NCBI RefSeq assembly: GCF_038419845.1
Contig: NZ_JBCAQT010000008.1
Span: 1 to 64,000 of the forward strand
DNA length: 64,000 bases
From: Marinimicrobium sp038419845
Lineage (GTDB): Bacteria; Pseudomonadota; Gammaproteobacteria; Pseudomonadales; Cellvibrionaceae
Direction of reading: 5' to 3'
Below, piece by piece: positions 1 to 10,914 of this stretch. Both the position numbers and the translations under genes were made by a program. The notes below the pieces were generated by a model, which was not told where the DNA came from, did no database searches, and worked only from the letters and a program-made list of their open reading frames with translations. The first letter of the stretch is position 1, and each line of letters starts with the position of its first letter.

Positions 1-45
1 CAGGATGGCCAGGATCTGACTGTCGGTAAAACGTGACTTCTTCAT
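1..45 (-). CDS. IS3-family transposase OrfA, N-terminal fragment
   Basis: Only the first 15 codons lie inside the window; the reading frame runs off the left edge. They read MKKSRFTDSQILAIL, the typical opening of the helix-turn-helix OrfA protein of IS3-family (IS407/IS51-type) elements. A good ribosome binding site (AGGAG) sits about 8 nt upstream of the ATG at 45. OrfA would bind the element ends and, fused with OrfB by programmed frameshifting, form the transposase. The identification rests on a short N-terminus, so the family is fairly safe but the exact element is not. Confidence 0.7.
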   Translation of the reverse strand, partial: MKKSRFTDSQILAIL

Positions 46-119
46 GCAGAATCTCCTCTGGGGATAGATTACGAGAAAATTCTACTTATGAGTACCCTTA
101 ATTTATGGGAGGATTACCG
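1..119 (-). mobile_element. left part of an IS3-type insertion sequence
   Basis: The start of orfA plus about 70 bp of non-coding sequence upstream of it abuts a CBM6 reading frame that stops abruptly. The stretch at 60-119 has the look of an IS leader/terminal repeat and is AT-richer than the surrounding genes. The outer boundary is inferred from where CBM6 homology stops (around 116-119). I cannot see the other end or a target duplication, because the element continues beyond base 1. Confidence 0.5.
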
Positions 120-320
120 AACGTTATAGGCAATCCAGTCGTCAACATCAATCCAACCGATATTACTGCCGCCCCCCTCATCCGAGGTCAGTTCGACTTC
201 TATCCCAGACATCTCCATGTAGTCCTCGGCCTCGATGCGTTGCGTCTGAGCCATGGCGGAATGAGAAACAGTGAGAGATAGAGAAAATGTAAGTAGGGTG
301 ACGAAGATGCTTCCCTGCAT
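114..320 (-). pseudogene. truncated secreted CBM6 protein, interrupted by the IS
   Basis: The 68-residue frame begins with a Sec signal peptide (hydrophobic core about residues 5-18, cleavage after AMA near residue 24). It continues with the start of a family 6 carbohydrate-binding module: RIEAEDY, then DEGGGSNIGWIDVDDWIAY, the usual first strands of CBM6. A CBM6 is about 120-130 residues, but the frame stops after roughly 45 residues of it, exactly where IS-like sequence begins. An AAGGA ribosome binding site precedes the ATG at 320. Most likely this is the 5' end of a polysaccharidase gene split by insertion; the rest would lie beyond the element. The catalytic domain and substrate cannot be told. 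Confidence 0.65.
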
Positions 321-866
321 TTTATGAATTCCTTAACAAAGGTTGGACGATATTAGTGTGGAGGGAGCAGAACGTTATTCTATTTCTGGCTACTTCCGCT
401 CCCTGATAATAATGGCAATATTCTATCCTTCAGCGAAACGGCGAAGCAAATATGACTAATGTGCTATGCGCCTGTATTGACGCGTCAAGCGACAGAATGA
501 AAGACTCGTCTGTCGCGTAGAAAAACACACGAAACATTATTTTCGTTATAAAACATGAATTTACTTAACATTAGAACTAAAGTTGAGAAACCCAAAAAAT
601 TTTCATGAAAAATTTACTTCAAGATCACCATGCAGGTAATTTGACGCCCCATAATGAAGAGGGATGCGCCGAAGGTAAGGGCGAGTGCCGTTTTCGATCA
701 CCACCTTCTATTATATGAACTCCCGGTCAACCGCTGCTTATTGGCCCATTCCGCCCCGCCACAAAGCCAAGCACGAGGCTGCCTTCTGACTCCAAGCTGA
801 CACCATTGCTCACCCCTTACCGGCAACCGGGTTCCAGCTCCCCGCTCTCTGGTATACAATAAACCA
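321..866. other. 546-bp intergenic region, AT-rich in its left half
   Basis: Bases 330-640 are clearly AT-richer than the neighbouring genes and probably hold the promoter of the truncated CBM6 gene. No convincing gene was found: the only long frame, on the minus strand at 698-937, has no recognisable protein features. A TATACA/TACAAT -10-like element at 853-860 lies just before the ATG at 867, with no Shine-Dalgarno sequence between, so the following gene may be transcribed almost leaderless. Confidence 0.4.
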
Positions 867-1229
867 ATGAACCGCCGAACCCTGACCACATGGCTCTCCG
901 CGCTACTGCTTCTGATGGCAGGGTTGACGAGTGCCACTCATGGCGCCCCGGCCCCCGCCGAGCCGGAGCCCTGCCATGAGATAGCCCAGGCCGCCGACAT
1001 GGGGCATGAGGGCCATCACGGCGGGCATACCGATCATTCAGCCGACACGTCCGATGAGGATTGTTTCACCGACTGCCAATGCTGTCCTGGGTCCTGCTCC
1101 GGCGCCTCGGCGCTGACGGCCAGCCAGTGGCTGTCGCCTGCTGTCATCGAGGGCGGGTTTTCGGCCTACACCCTCTCCCACCCCCACTCCACACCGCTTG
1201 AGCTGCTTCGCCCACCCATAGAGGCCTGA
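867..1229 (+). CDS. small periplasmic Cys/His-rich protein upstream of cusBA
   Basis: This is a 120-residue protein with a signal peptide (hydrophobic residues 9-24, cleavage near THG/APA). The middle is rich in metal ligands: HEGHHGGHTDH, then a cysteine cluster CFTDCQCCPGSC around residues 66-77. Proteins of this kind (DUF2946-like or CopL-like) commonly sit in front of copper efflux genes and are thought to bind copper in the periplasm. The gene is 64 bp upstream of the preferred cusB start and in the same direction, so it probably shares a transcript. No ribosome binding site is visible before the ATG. The exact family is uncertain; the metal-binding role is inferred from composition and context. 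Confidence 0.6.
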   Translation: MNRRTLTTWLSALLLLMAGLTSATHGAPAPAEPEPCHEIAQAADMGHEGHHGGHTDHSADTSDEDCFTDCQCCPGSCSGASALTASQWLSPAVIEGGFSAYTLSHPHSTPLELLRPPIEA

Positions 1230-1293
1230 CCCGGGGTTAGTGCGCCTGAAAAACGCACCGGTCGTCTCTTTTTTCAACTTGTGGGCAAGTGTT

Positions 1294-2672
1294 ATGAACA
1301 AATCTCTCTCTATTGGCGCGCTGCTGTGCGCGCTTGTGTTGGGCGCTGGCGCCGGAATCGGCCTCAGCCTCTGGTATCTGTCGGATTCGGGGTCAGCGGA
1401 CAATTCCGGCGAAAGCTCAGAAGCCGGTGAAGACGGGGACAAAGGCGAGCCCCTCTACTGGGTGGCGCCCATGGACGACAGCTACCGACGGGATGAGCCC
1501 GGACAGTCCCCCATGGGGATGGATCTGGTGCCGGTCTACGCGGGTGATGAAGACGATGAGCCCGGCGACGTGCGCATTGAGCCCACCGTGGAGCAGAATC
1601 TCGGCCTCAAACTCGGCGATGTCACCCGCGGCGACTGGTCCCAGCCGGTGGAAACGGTGGGCCTGGTGCAGGTCAATCAGGACCGGATCAAGCACTATCA
1701 TGTGCGCGCCACCGGCTGGGTCAGCGATCTGTCGGTCGCCACCGAGGGAGACCCGGTGCGGGCCGGCCAGAAGCTGTTCGAGTTCTACTCCCCGGAAATC
1801 GTGAATATCCAGCAGGAATACCTCCAGGGCATCCGACAGGACCAGCCCGAGCGCGCCCGCTCTTCGCTGTCGCAACTGCGCGCCAAGGGGGTGAGCGAAC
1901 GGGAAGTCGAGCGTCTGAAAGAAACCCGCGAGGTGCGTGAGAAGCTGCACTACTACAGTGAGCGCGATGGCTATGCCGTCCAGCTGGGCGTGCGCGAGGG
2001 TAACTTTGTCGACCTGGCGCAGAACCTGATGTCGATCGGCTCGCTCGACGATATCTGGCTGACCGTGGAGGTGTTCGAGCGCCAGGCCGGGTTGCTCGCC
2101 GAGGGCCAGCCCGTCACCGTCACCTCGGACAGCTATCCCGGGGAAGAGTGGCAGGGGGAAGTGGACTACCTCTACCCCTCACTCAACGCCGACAACCGTA
2201 CCCTGCGCGCACGACTGGTATTTCCCAATGAAGACGGCAAGCTCAAACCTGACATGTTTGTCCGCGCCCGTGTGGATACCGGGGAGCGCAATAACGTAAT
2301 CTCCGCGCCGGCCAGCGCGGTGATCCGCACCGGCCGGGGAGCCCGGGTCGTGAAGCAGGTCGAGCCGAACCGGTACCGCTCGGTTCCCGTGCGGATTGGC
2401 CATGCCCGCGATGGGCGGGTAGAAATTCTGGAAGGATTGAGCGCTGGCGACAGAGTGGTGGTGGATGGTCAGTTCCTGATTGATTCGGAATCCAGCCGCG
2501 AGGCCGAGCTGTTGCGCATGGAGCCCCAAGAGAAACAGTCCCCGGAAGAACAACAGGCCGAAGCAATGGACCACAGTGAGATGGACCAGGGGGATATGGA
2601 TCACAGCGAGATGGACCATGGTGAGATGGATCATGAAGACATGGAGCACGAGAACCAGGGAGGGGATCGCTG

Positions 2673-2673
<1 letters not shown>
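1294..2673 (+). CDS. cusB: CusB-like periplasmic adaptor of a heavy-metal RND efflux pump
   Basis: The membrane-fusion protein links an inner-membrane RND pump to an outer-membrane channel and hands Cu(I)/Ag(I) to the pump. The 459-residue protein has an N-terminal membrane anchor (residues 4-26), then a CusB-type heavy-metal-binding segment (YWVAPMDDSYRRDEPGQSP followed by MGMDLVPVY), barrel-sandwich and coiled-coil regions and beta-barrel domains. Its C-terminal tail is a run of MDHSEM / MDHGEM repeats rich in Met, His and Asp, a likely extra metal site. An upstream in-frame ATG at 1240 would add 18 residues; I prefer 1294 because the anchor then starts directly. The stop overlaps the cusA start by one base (TGATG), implying translational coupling. 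Confidence 0.9.
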
Positions 2674-5813
<3,140 letters not shown>

Positions 5814-5939
5814 CGGTCCGCGGGGCCTGAACGGCCAGGGATGGCTTTCCCTTTAAGGCCAGAAGGCAAGTAAGGCAACCGCTTTGCTTTCCGCGTAAGA
5901 GCCTCCTATGCTTCTAATAGCGTTTTGGAGCGTCTGCCT

Positions 5940-7289
5940 GTGAAATCTGCCGAATGGCCCGTCAACACACCCTCTGTCGACCAGTTCAGACGCCTTGAAG
6001 GCGTCTGGCGCTCGCGCGGCTACGGGAAAATACTGCACATTACCAAGGATCGTTACACCCTCTACGAGGAAACCGCCGTCAGCTGTCTGGCGGTTCACGC
6101 CGGCCCTTTAAGCGAGCTCACTCAACACCATGAAGATCTGGAGGTCTCTCCCGCCGGGCAGGCGTTCAGTGCGCGCCGGGCCACCGGGGTATCGCGCGTG
6201 GGCTATTACCGCCTGAAGCAGTTACCGCCCAGCCTGGCGCGAACCGAAGCGCACGATCCGGAGGACCCCGAGTACAACTTTGAGGTGTTCTGGCACACCT
6301 TCGCCGAGCAGTACGCCCTGTTCACCCTGAAGAATGTCGACTGGGACAAGAGCTACCGCCGCCACCGGCGCCAGATTCACCCCGACTCCGACCCGGACGA
6401 CCTGTTTGCCGCCCTGACGGCGATGCTTCGCCCCCTGCGCGACGGGCATGTCCGGCTGCATTCGGACTGGGGCAGCTACAGCGCCGCCGGCCAGTCGCAA
6501 CTTTATGAGCGGCTGGATCAGGAGCTGGAAGACGCCGATGACCCGCGCGAGGTCAACTCCTACCTGTCCGAGCTCAGGGAGTGGTTGCACGATGTCATTC
6601 ACGAAGATTATCTGGGCAACAACGTTCGCCACGGCGGCCGGCGGCTGGTGGAGTGGGGGCAACTGAACGCCAGCACCGGCTACCTGAATATTCGCGCCAT
6701 GGCCGGGCAGAGCGGCGATGTGGGCCACCCGGGCAAGGACCTGGCGATTACCGACGCGATGATGCAGAAGGCCTTGGCGGACATCGGCCATCTGCCCAAC
6801 CTGGCCGTGGATGTGCGCGGCAACGGCGGCGGGTACGACGGGGTGGCGCTGCGTTTTGCCTCCTACCTGCTGGACCGGAAGACGTTGGCCTTCACCAAGG
6901 CCGCCCGCAAAGGCGGGGGGTTTACCGGGCGCCAGCCGGTTCACGTCGAGCCGGCCGAGGGGGGCTATCAAGGCCGCCTGTTTGTCCTGACCAGTGAGCT
7001 GACCGCCAGCGCCGCCGAGATCTTTGTGTTGTCATTGCTGCAGCGCCCGGCGCTGACGCTGATCGGCGAGCCCACCCAAGGCATACTGTCCGACACCCTG
7101 GAGCGACACCTGCCCAATGGCTGGCACATGACGCTGTCCAATGAGATTTACCGCGCCTTCGACCAACAGCTGTACGAGGATGTGGGTATTCCACCCCATA
7201 TTCACCAACCGTTCCTCAGTCACGAGTCCAGGGAGGCGGGGTATGACAATGCCCTGGACCAGGTGTTAAAGCTCACCGAAAACGACTGA
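5940..7289 (+). CDS. S41-family (C-terminal processing/tricorn-like) peptidase
   Basis: This is a 449-residue serine peptidase of family S41. After an N-terminal beta-rich region (about residues 1-105) comes the S41 helper region (EVFWHTFAEQYALFTL, VDW) and the catalytic core. The core includes GHVRLH, AVDVRGNGGGYDG and LTASAAEIF, whose serine is the expected nucleophile. No signal peptide or lipobox is visible, unlike many Cellvibrionaceae S41 proteins, so it may be cytoplasmic. I chose GTG at 5940 because GGAG lies 9 nt upstream; a TTG at 5925 would add five residues but has no such site. It follows cusA by 126 bp with no clear terminator and ends convergent with the chemotaxis receptor. 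The substrate is unknown. Confidence 0.8.
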   Translation: MKSAEWPVNTPSVDQFRRLEGVWRSRGYGKILHITKDRYTLYEETAVSCLAVHAGPLSELTQHHEDLEVSPAGQAFSARRATGVSRVGYYRLKQLPPSLARTEAHDPEDPEYNFEVFWHTFAEQYALFTLKNVDWDKSYRRHRRQIHPDSDPDDLFAALTAMLRPLRDGHVRLHSDWGSYSAAGQSQLYERLDQELEDADDPREVNSYLSELREWLHDVIHEDYLGNNVRHGGRRLVEWGQLNASTGYLNIRAMAGQSGDVGHPGKDLAITDAMMQKALADIGHLPNLAVDVRGNGGGYDGVALRFASYLLDRKTLAFTKAARKGGGFTGRQPVHVEPAEGGYQGRLFVLTSELTASAAEIFVLSLLQRPALTLIGEPTQGILSDTLERHLPNGWHMTLSNEIYRAFDQQLYEDVGIPPHIHQPFLSHESREAGYDNALDQVLKLTEND

Positions 7290-7315
7290 CCCGGCGTTCG
7301 ACCTCTGCCCAGTTT

Positions 7316-8953
7316 CTACACACTGAAGAAGCTGACTTTCCGCGACAGGGTGTCGGCCAGGCTCGCCAGCTCCCGACTGGCGCCCGCCACCTGGTTGGAA
7401 CCGGCCGAGGACGCTGCCGTGGCCTCGCTGATACGGGTAATGTTCTGGTTGACCTCTTCCGCTACGTGACTCTGCTGCTCCGCCGCGCTGGCAATCTGGG
7501 TATTCATGTCGGTGATGGCCACCACCTCCCGGCGGATGCTCTGCAGGGCCTGCTCGGAGCTGCGGGTCTGCTCCACCGTTTCCTGGGCCAGCTCCCGACT
7601 GGTGAACATCACCTGGGCCGCACTCTGGGCCCCTTCCTGAAGCGTCCCGATCATGGTGCTGATCTCCCGGGTCGACTCCTGGGTGCGACTGGCCAGCGAG
7701 CGGACTTCATCCGCCACCACGGCAAAACCCCGCCCGTGCTCGCCGGCCCGCGCCGCCTCAATGGCCGCGTTGAGCGCCAGCAGGTTGGTCTGCTCGGCGA
7801 TGGCGCTGATGACTTCGATGATCTTCTCGATATGACGGCTGTGCTCGGACACCGCCTGCACTTTCTCGGTGGTGTCCTCCAGCGTGGCGGCCAGGTGCTG
7901 AATCGCCGCCACTGTGCGCTGCACCGTCTCATTGCCGGCCTCCACTTCGCGATCGGCGGTCTGGGCCGCATCGGCCGCGCTGCTGGTGTTGCGCGAGACT
8001 TCGGCCACCGAGGCGGTCATCTCGTTGATCGCCGTGGCCATCTGCTCGGTTTCCTGAGACTGGCGCTGGATCTGATGATTGTTGTCGTCGGAGGTCGCGC
8101 TCAACTCCTCCGAGGAGCGCGTCAGGTTCTCCGCCGCGCCGCGCACTTCCAGAATGATGCCCGAGAGCCGTTCGAGCGTCTGATTCACCCGGCCCATGAC
8201 GCTTCCGGGATGACGGGTTGTCTGATAGAGGCTGAGCTCCCCCGAGGCAAGCCGCTCGATGGCCTCTGACACCTCGTGCGGCTCGGCGCCCAGCGTGGCC
8301 TTCATATTGCGGATGATCATGAAGGAGATCACCACACTGGCGACAATCGCCAGAGCCGCAAACAGCACCATGGCAATACCAAAGTTGCCGGCGATCTCCT
8401 GGACCAGACCGATATCTTCGCCGATCACCGCCTCCTGGTAGTCGATAAACGCATTCACCCGGGCAAGCCACTCGGTGTAGGCGGAAGAGACCTCGGACAA
8501 CAGAAACGCCCGGGCACCCTCCCGATCCCCGGCCTGCCGCTGGGCGAGCAGATCAGCGGTCAACGCCTGGGTCTTTTCTTCAATGGCTTTGATGCGCTCC
8601 AGCAGTTGTTGCTCCTCCGCCGTGGCGCCGAGCTCATTCATCAGAGCGTCCATGGGTCCGGCGGATTCCTGATAGAAGGCATCCAACTGGCGGATCTGCT
8701 CCAGGTGTCGATCGAGAGCCCGATCATTATCCACCAGCACCGCGTCGCGTATGGCAATGGCCCGGTCGTGGACACTGCCGCGAAAGTTGATGGCAAAACG
8801 CTGCTTCTGACTGGCGCTCTGGTTCACTTCGGTCAGGGTCGCGTCAATCACGCTGACCCGGTGCATGCCCAGAAGCGTGACAATCACCAGCAGGGAGACA
8901 ATCAGCCCAAAGCCCAGCCCCAAACGCTGGGCGATCGTAAGAGGTTTGTTCAT
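7316..8953 (-). CDS. methyl-accepting chemotaxis protein
   Basis: This 545-residue transmembrane chemoreceptor signals through CheA/CheW. It has TM1 at about residues 12-32, a periplasmic four-helix-bundle-type sensor of roughly 155 residues, TM2 at about 190-212, a HAMP region, and a long cytoplasmic coiled coil with the conserved hairpin tip (EQTNLLALNAAIEAARAGE, then GFAVVADEVRSLA). The periplasmic part has the spacing of 4HB_MCP domains; its ligand cannot be told. No CheR-binding pentapeptide is visible at the C-terminus (ends VSFFSV). The gene is monocistronic and its 3' end converges with the S41 peptidase gene with only 26 bp between. Confidence 0.93.
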   Translation of the reverse strand: MNKPLTIAQRLGLGFGLIVSLLVIVTLLGMHRVSVIDATLTEVNQSASQKQRFAINFRGSVHDRAIAIRDAVLVDNDRALDRHLEQIRQLDAFYQESAGPMDALMNELGATAEEQQLLERIKAIEEKTQALTADLLAQRQAGDREGARAFLLSEVSSAYTEWLARVNAFIDYQEAVIGEDIGLVQEIAGNFGIAMVLFAALAIVASVVISFMIIRNMKATLGAEPHEVSEAIERLASGELSLYQTTRHPGSVMGRVNQTLERLSGIILEVRGAAENLTRSSEELSATSDDNNHQIQRQSQETEQMATAINEMTASVAEVSRNTSSAADAAQTADREVEAGNETVQRTVAAIQHLAATLEDTTEKVQAVSEHSRHIEKIIEVISAIAEQTNLLALNAAIEAARAGEHGRGFAVVADEVRSLASRTQESTREISTMIGTLQEGAQSAAQVMFTSRELAQETVEQTRSSEQALQSIRREVVAITDMNTQIASAAEQQSHVAEEVNQNITRISEATAASSAGSNQVAGASRELASLADTLSRKVSFFSV

Positions 8954-9289
8954 AGTGCTTTTCTCTTCTCATCCGGTACCACGTCCCTGCTCTACCGGGC
9001 CTACCCCAGCTGCCAGAAACAATGTTGTTAAATTTCCCGACAATATACGGGCCTATTTGTCGCGTGGATCAACATTATGGAGATAAAATCGACGGGTCGT
9101 CGCTTTTGCGCCGATGGGGAAAACAAGCTAGAGCCCCACGATAGTGGTGCCACCCGACGTTATACCGAAAGAATCTATAAAACGGCCGTTCCGCGCCCCA
9201 GAATTGGGCGACATGGTCAATACTGGAAGAGAGGTGCTCTACCACCATTGATCTCTGAATGCCGAGAGGGCTCGGCGAGGGGGAAAACC
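8954..9289. other. 336-bp intergenic region between divergent genes
   Basis: This region must hold the promoters of the chemoreceptor (left) and of the small periplasmic protein (right). I see no sigma-28 consensus for the chemoreceptor, no RNA gene and no confident riboswitch. The in-frame extension of the downstream gene back to 9077 is open but has no protein-like features. Confidence 0.35.
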
Positions 9290-9706
9290 ATGATCCGGAC
9301 ACTGTTGCTGGCATCAACTCTTCTGGCCGCTTTGGCCTCGGTCCCGACGCTGGCGGACCAGCACAACGGAGACAGGGACGCGGCCTATTTAAACGACATT
9401 CTGAACCAGCTGGAGCTGAGCGAGGCAAAGCGGGAGGAGGTCCATCAGGTCTTCAGGGACTTCCGCCGGGATCGCCAGCAGGCGGAAAAGGCACTGAGCG
9501 AGCTGGGCAAAAGCCTGCCCCCACAGGAGGAGGTGAGGGCCATGAGAGCCTACTCCGATACCGTGCTGGAGGCGCGGCTGGATGAGGTCCTGGAAGCCGG
9601 GAAGGTGGCCAGCGTGATGAGCGCCATTCAGGCGAAAAGGGAAGAACACCAGGAGAAACGAAAGCATCGCGACCGGGATCACCCGCAAGGTGGCCAGTCC
9701 CAATAG
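9290..9706 (+). CDS. small periplasmic helical protein, Spy/CpxP-like
   Basis: This is a 138-residue protein with a clear signal peptide (MIRTLLLASTLLAALASVPT, cleavage near TLADQ). The mature part is strongly charged and predicted helical, with ILNQLELSEAKREEVHQVF near the start. That resembles the L-x-x-x-Q helical motif of Spy/CpxP/heavy-metal-resistance proteins, which act as ATP-independent periplasmic chaperones or stress regulators. The C-terminal tail is basic and His-rich (KRKHRDRDHPQ). The start at 9290 is preceded by a GAGGGGG ribosome binding site; the longer open frame upstream is non-coding in appearance. The family assignment is tentative because of low sequence conservation. 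It stands alone, 170 bp before the LacI-family gene. Confidence 0.6.
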   Translation: MIRTLLLASTLLAALASVPTLADQHNGDRDAAYLNDILNQLELSEAKREEVHQVFRDFRRDRQQAEKALSELGKSLPPQEEVRAMRAYSDTVLEARLDEVLEAGKVASVMSAIQAKREEHQEKRKHRDRDHPQGGQSQ

Positions 9707-9876
9707 TCCCAACCCCGGCCCGTGCCTGCGGCACCCAGTACCGGAGTCCTGTGGCACCCGGGATGAGGGCGACTGAGGTGCCACACCCGGGTTGTCTGTG
9801 CTATATTCACTGCCACCCCAATGCTTGGGCTCCATAACAACAGAGGCCGTAACAGACGGCCCGGGACTTTCGGTGC

Positions 9877-10908
9877 ATGAAAGACGACAAGGCCACCTCC
9901 TTTGATATCGCCTATCGGGCCGGGGTATCCCAGTCCACCGTTTCCCGCGCTCTGCGCGACAGCCCTCTGGTGAATGAGGCCACGCGAAAACGGGTTCAGG
10001 CCATCGCCCGGGAGCTCAACTACAAAGTCGACAAAAACGCCCGCAACCTGCGCTCCCAGCGGACCAATACCATTGCGTTATTGCTGTGCGAAGACCAGGG
10101 CATCGGCGAGTCGATGATCAACCCCTTCTTTCTGTCGATGCTCGGCAGCATCACCCGCGCCTGCGCCAACCGCCAGTACGACCTGCTGGTGTCGTTCCAG
10201 CAGATGAGTGACGACTGGCATGCGGATTTCGAAGACGCCCACCGGGCGGATGGCATCATTTTTCTCGGCTACGGCGACTATGTGACCTATGTGGAGAAGC
10301 TGATCCACCTGAATGAGGCCGGCGCTCACTACATCACCTGGGGCCCGGTCCTGCCCGGCCAGCCGGGCATGTCGATCGGGTGTGACAACTTCAATGGCGC
10401 CTACAAAGCCACCCAGCACCTGCTGAGACTGGGTCGTCGGCGCATCGCCTTTATCGGCAACGCCTCCGAGCATGCGCCCGAGTTCAGCCGTCGCTACGAG
10501 GGCCACAGCCGCGCGCTCAAGGACGCCGGTGTCGAGCTGGACCCGGCTCTGCAGGTGGATGCGGAAACTTCGGAAACCCAGGGGGCCGACGGCGTTCGCA
10601 CCCTGCAGGAGCGGGGCGTAGAATTCGATGCCATTTTCGGGGCCAGTGACCTGATTGCCATCGGGGCGATTCAGGCACTGGAGGACAGTGACCTGCATGT
10701 ACCCGATGATGTGGCGGTGGTCGGTTTCGATGATATTCCCACCGCCTCCTACACCCACCCCCCGCTCACCACCGTGCAGCAGAACACCGGCGTGGCGGGC
10801 GAGCTCCTGGTGGACAACCTGCTGAGGCTGATTGAGGGGGAGACTCTGGAATCCTTCCTGCTCCCCGCAGAGCTGATTGTGCGCGGATCCTGCGGGGCCA
10901 AGCGCTAG
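9877..10908 (+). CDS. LacI-family transcriptional regulator of the maltodextrin locus
   Basis: This 343-residue DNA-binding regulator has an N-terminal LacI helix-turn-helix (DIAYRAGVSQSTVSRALRD, residues about 9-27) and hinge helix, followed by a periplasmic-binding-protein-like effector domain (AVVGFDDIPTASYTHPPLTT near the C-terminus). It is the only regulator inside the starch locus and is convergent with the lipoprotein amylase gene, 6 bp apart. It is therefore the natural candidate to bind the six palindromic operators at 14232-24585; that link is inference. No such operator lies in front of its own gene, so autoregulation through the same sites is unlikely. The effector is probably a maltooligosaccharide or glucose derivative. 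An 8-bp inverted repeat (TGTGGCAC/GTGCCACA) lies upstream near 9750-9785. Confidence 0.88.
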   Translation: MKDDKATSFDIAYRAGVSQSTVSRALRDSPLVNEATRKRVQAIARELNYKVDKNARNLRSQRTNTIALLLCEDQGIGESMINPFFLSMLGSITRACANRQYDLLVSFQQMSDDWHADFEDAHRADGIIFLGYGDYVTYVEKLIHLNEAGAHYITWGPVLPGQPGMSIGCDNFNGAYKATQHLLRLGRRRIAFIGNASEHAPEFSRRYEGHSRALKDAGVELDPALQVDAETSETQGADGVRTLQERGVEFDAIFGASDLIAIGAIQALEDSDLHVPDDVAVVGFDDIPTASYTHPPLTTVQQNTGVAGELLVDNLLRLIEGETLESFLLPAELIVRGSCGAKR

Positions 10909-10914
10909 CAACGA

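Noticed and set aside
820..866. MerR/CueR-type operator before the copper genes
   Set aside because: A loose CCAG/CTGG repeat is present, but spacing and sequence do not match the known CueR pattern well enough.
698..937. Minus-strand 79-codon open frame in the intergenic region
   Set aside because: It overlaps the start of the Cys/His-rich gene, has arginine-rich random-looking composition and no ribosome binding site.
9077..9289. Extension of the small periplasmic protein, and a possible riboswitch in the same stretch
   Set aside because: The extension would bury a clear signal peptide. The sequence did not match a riboswitch consensus I could recall with confidence.
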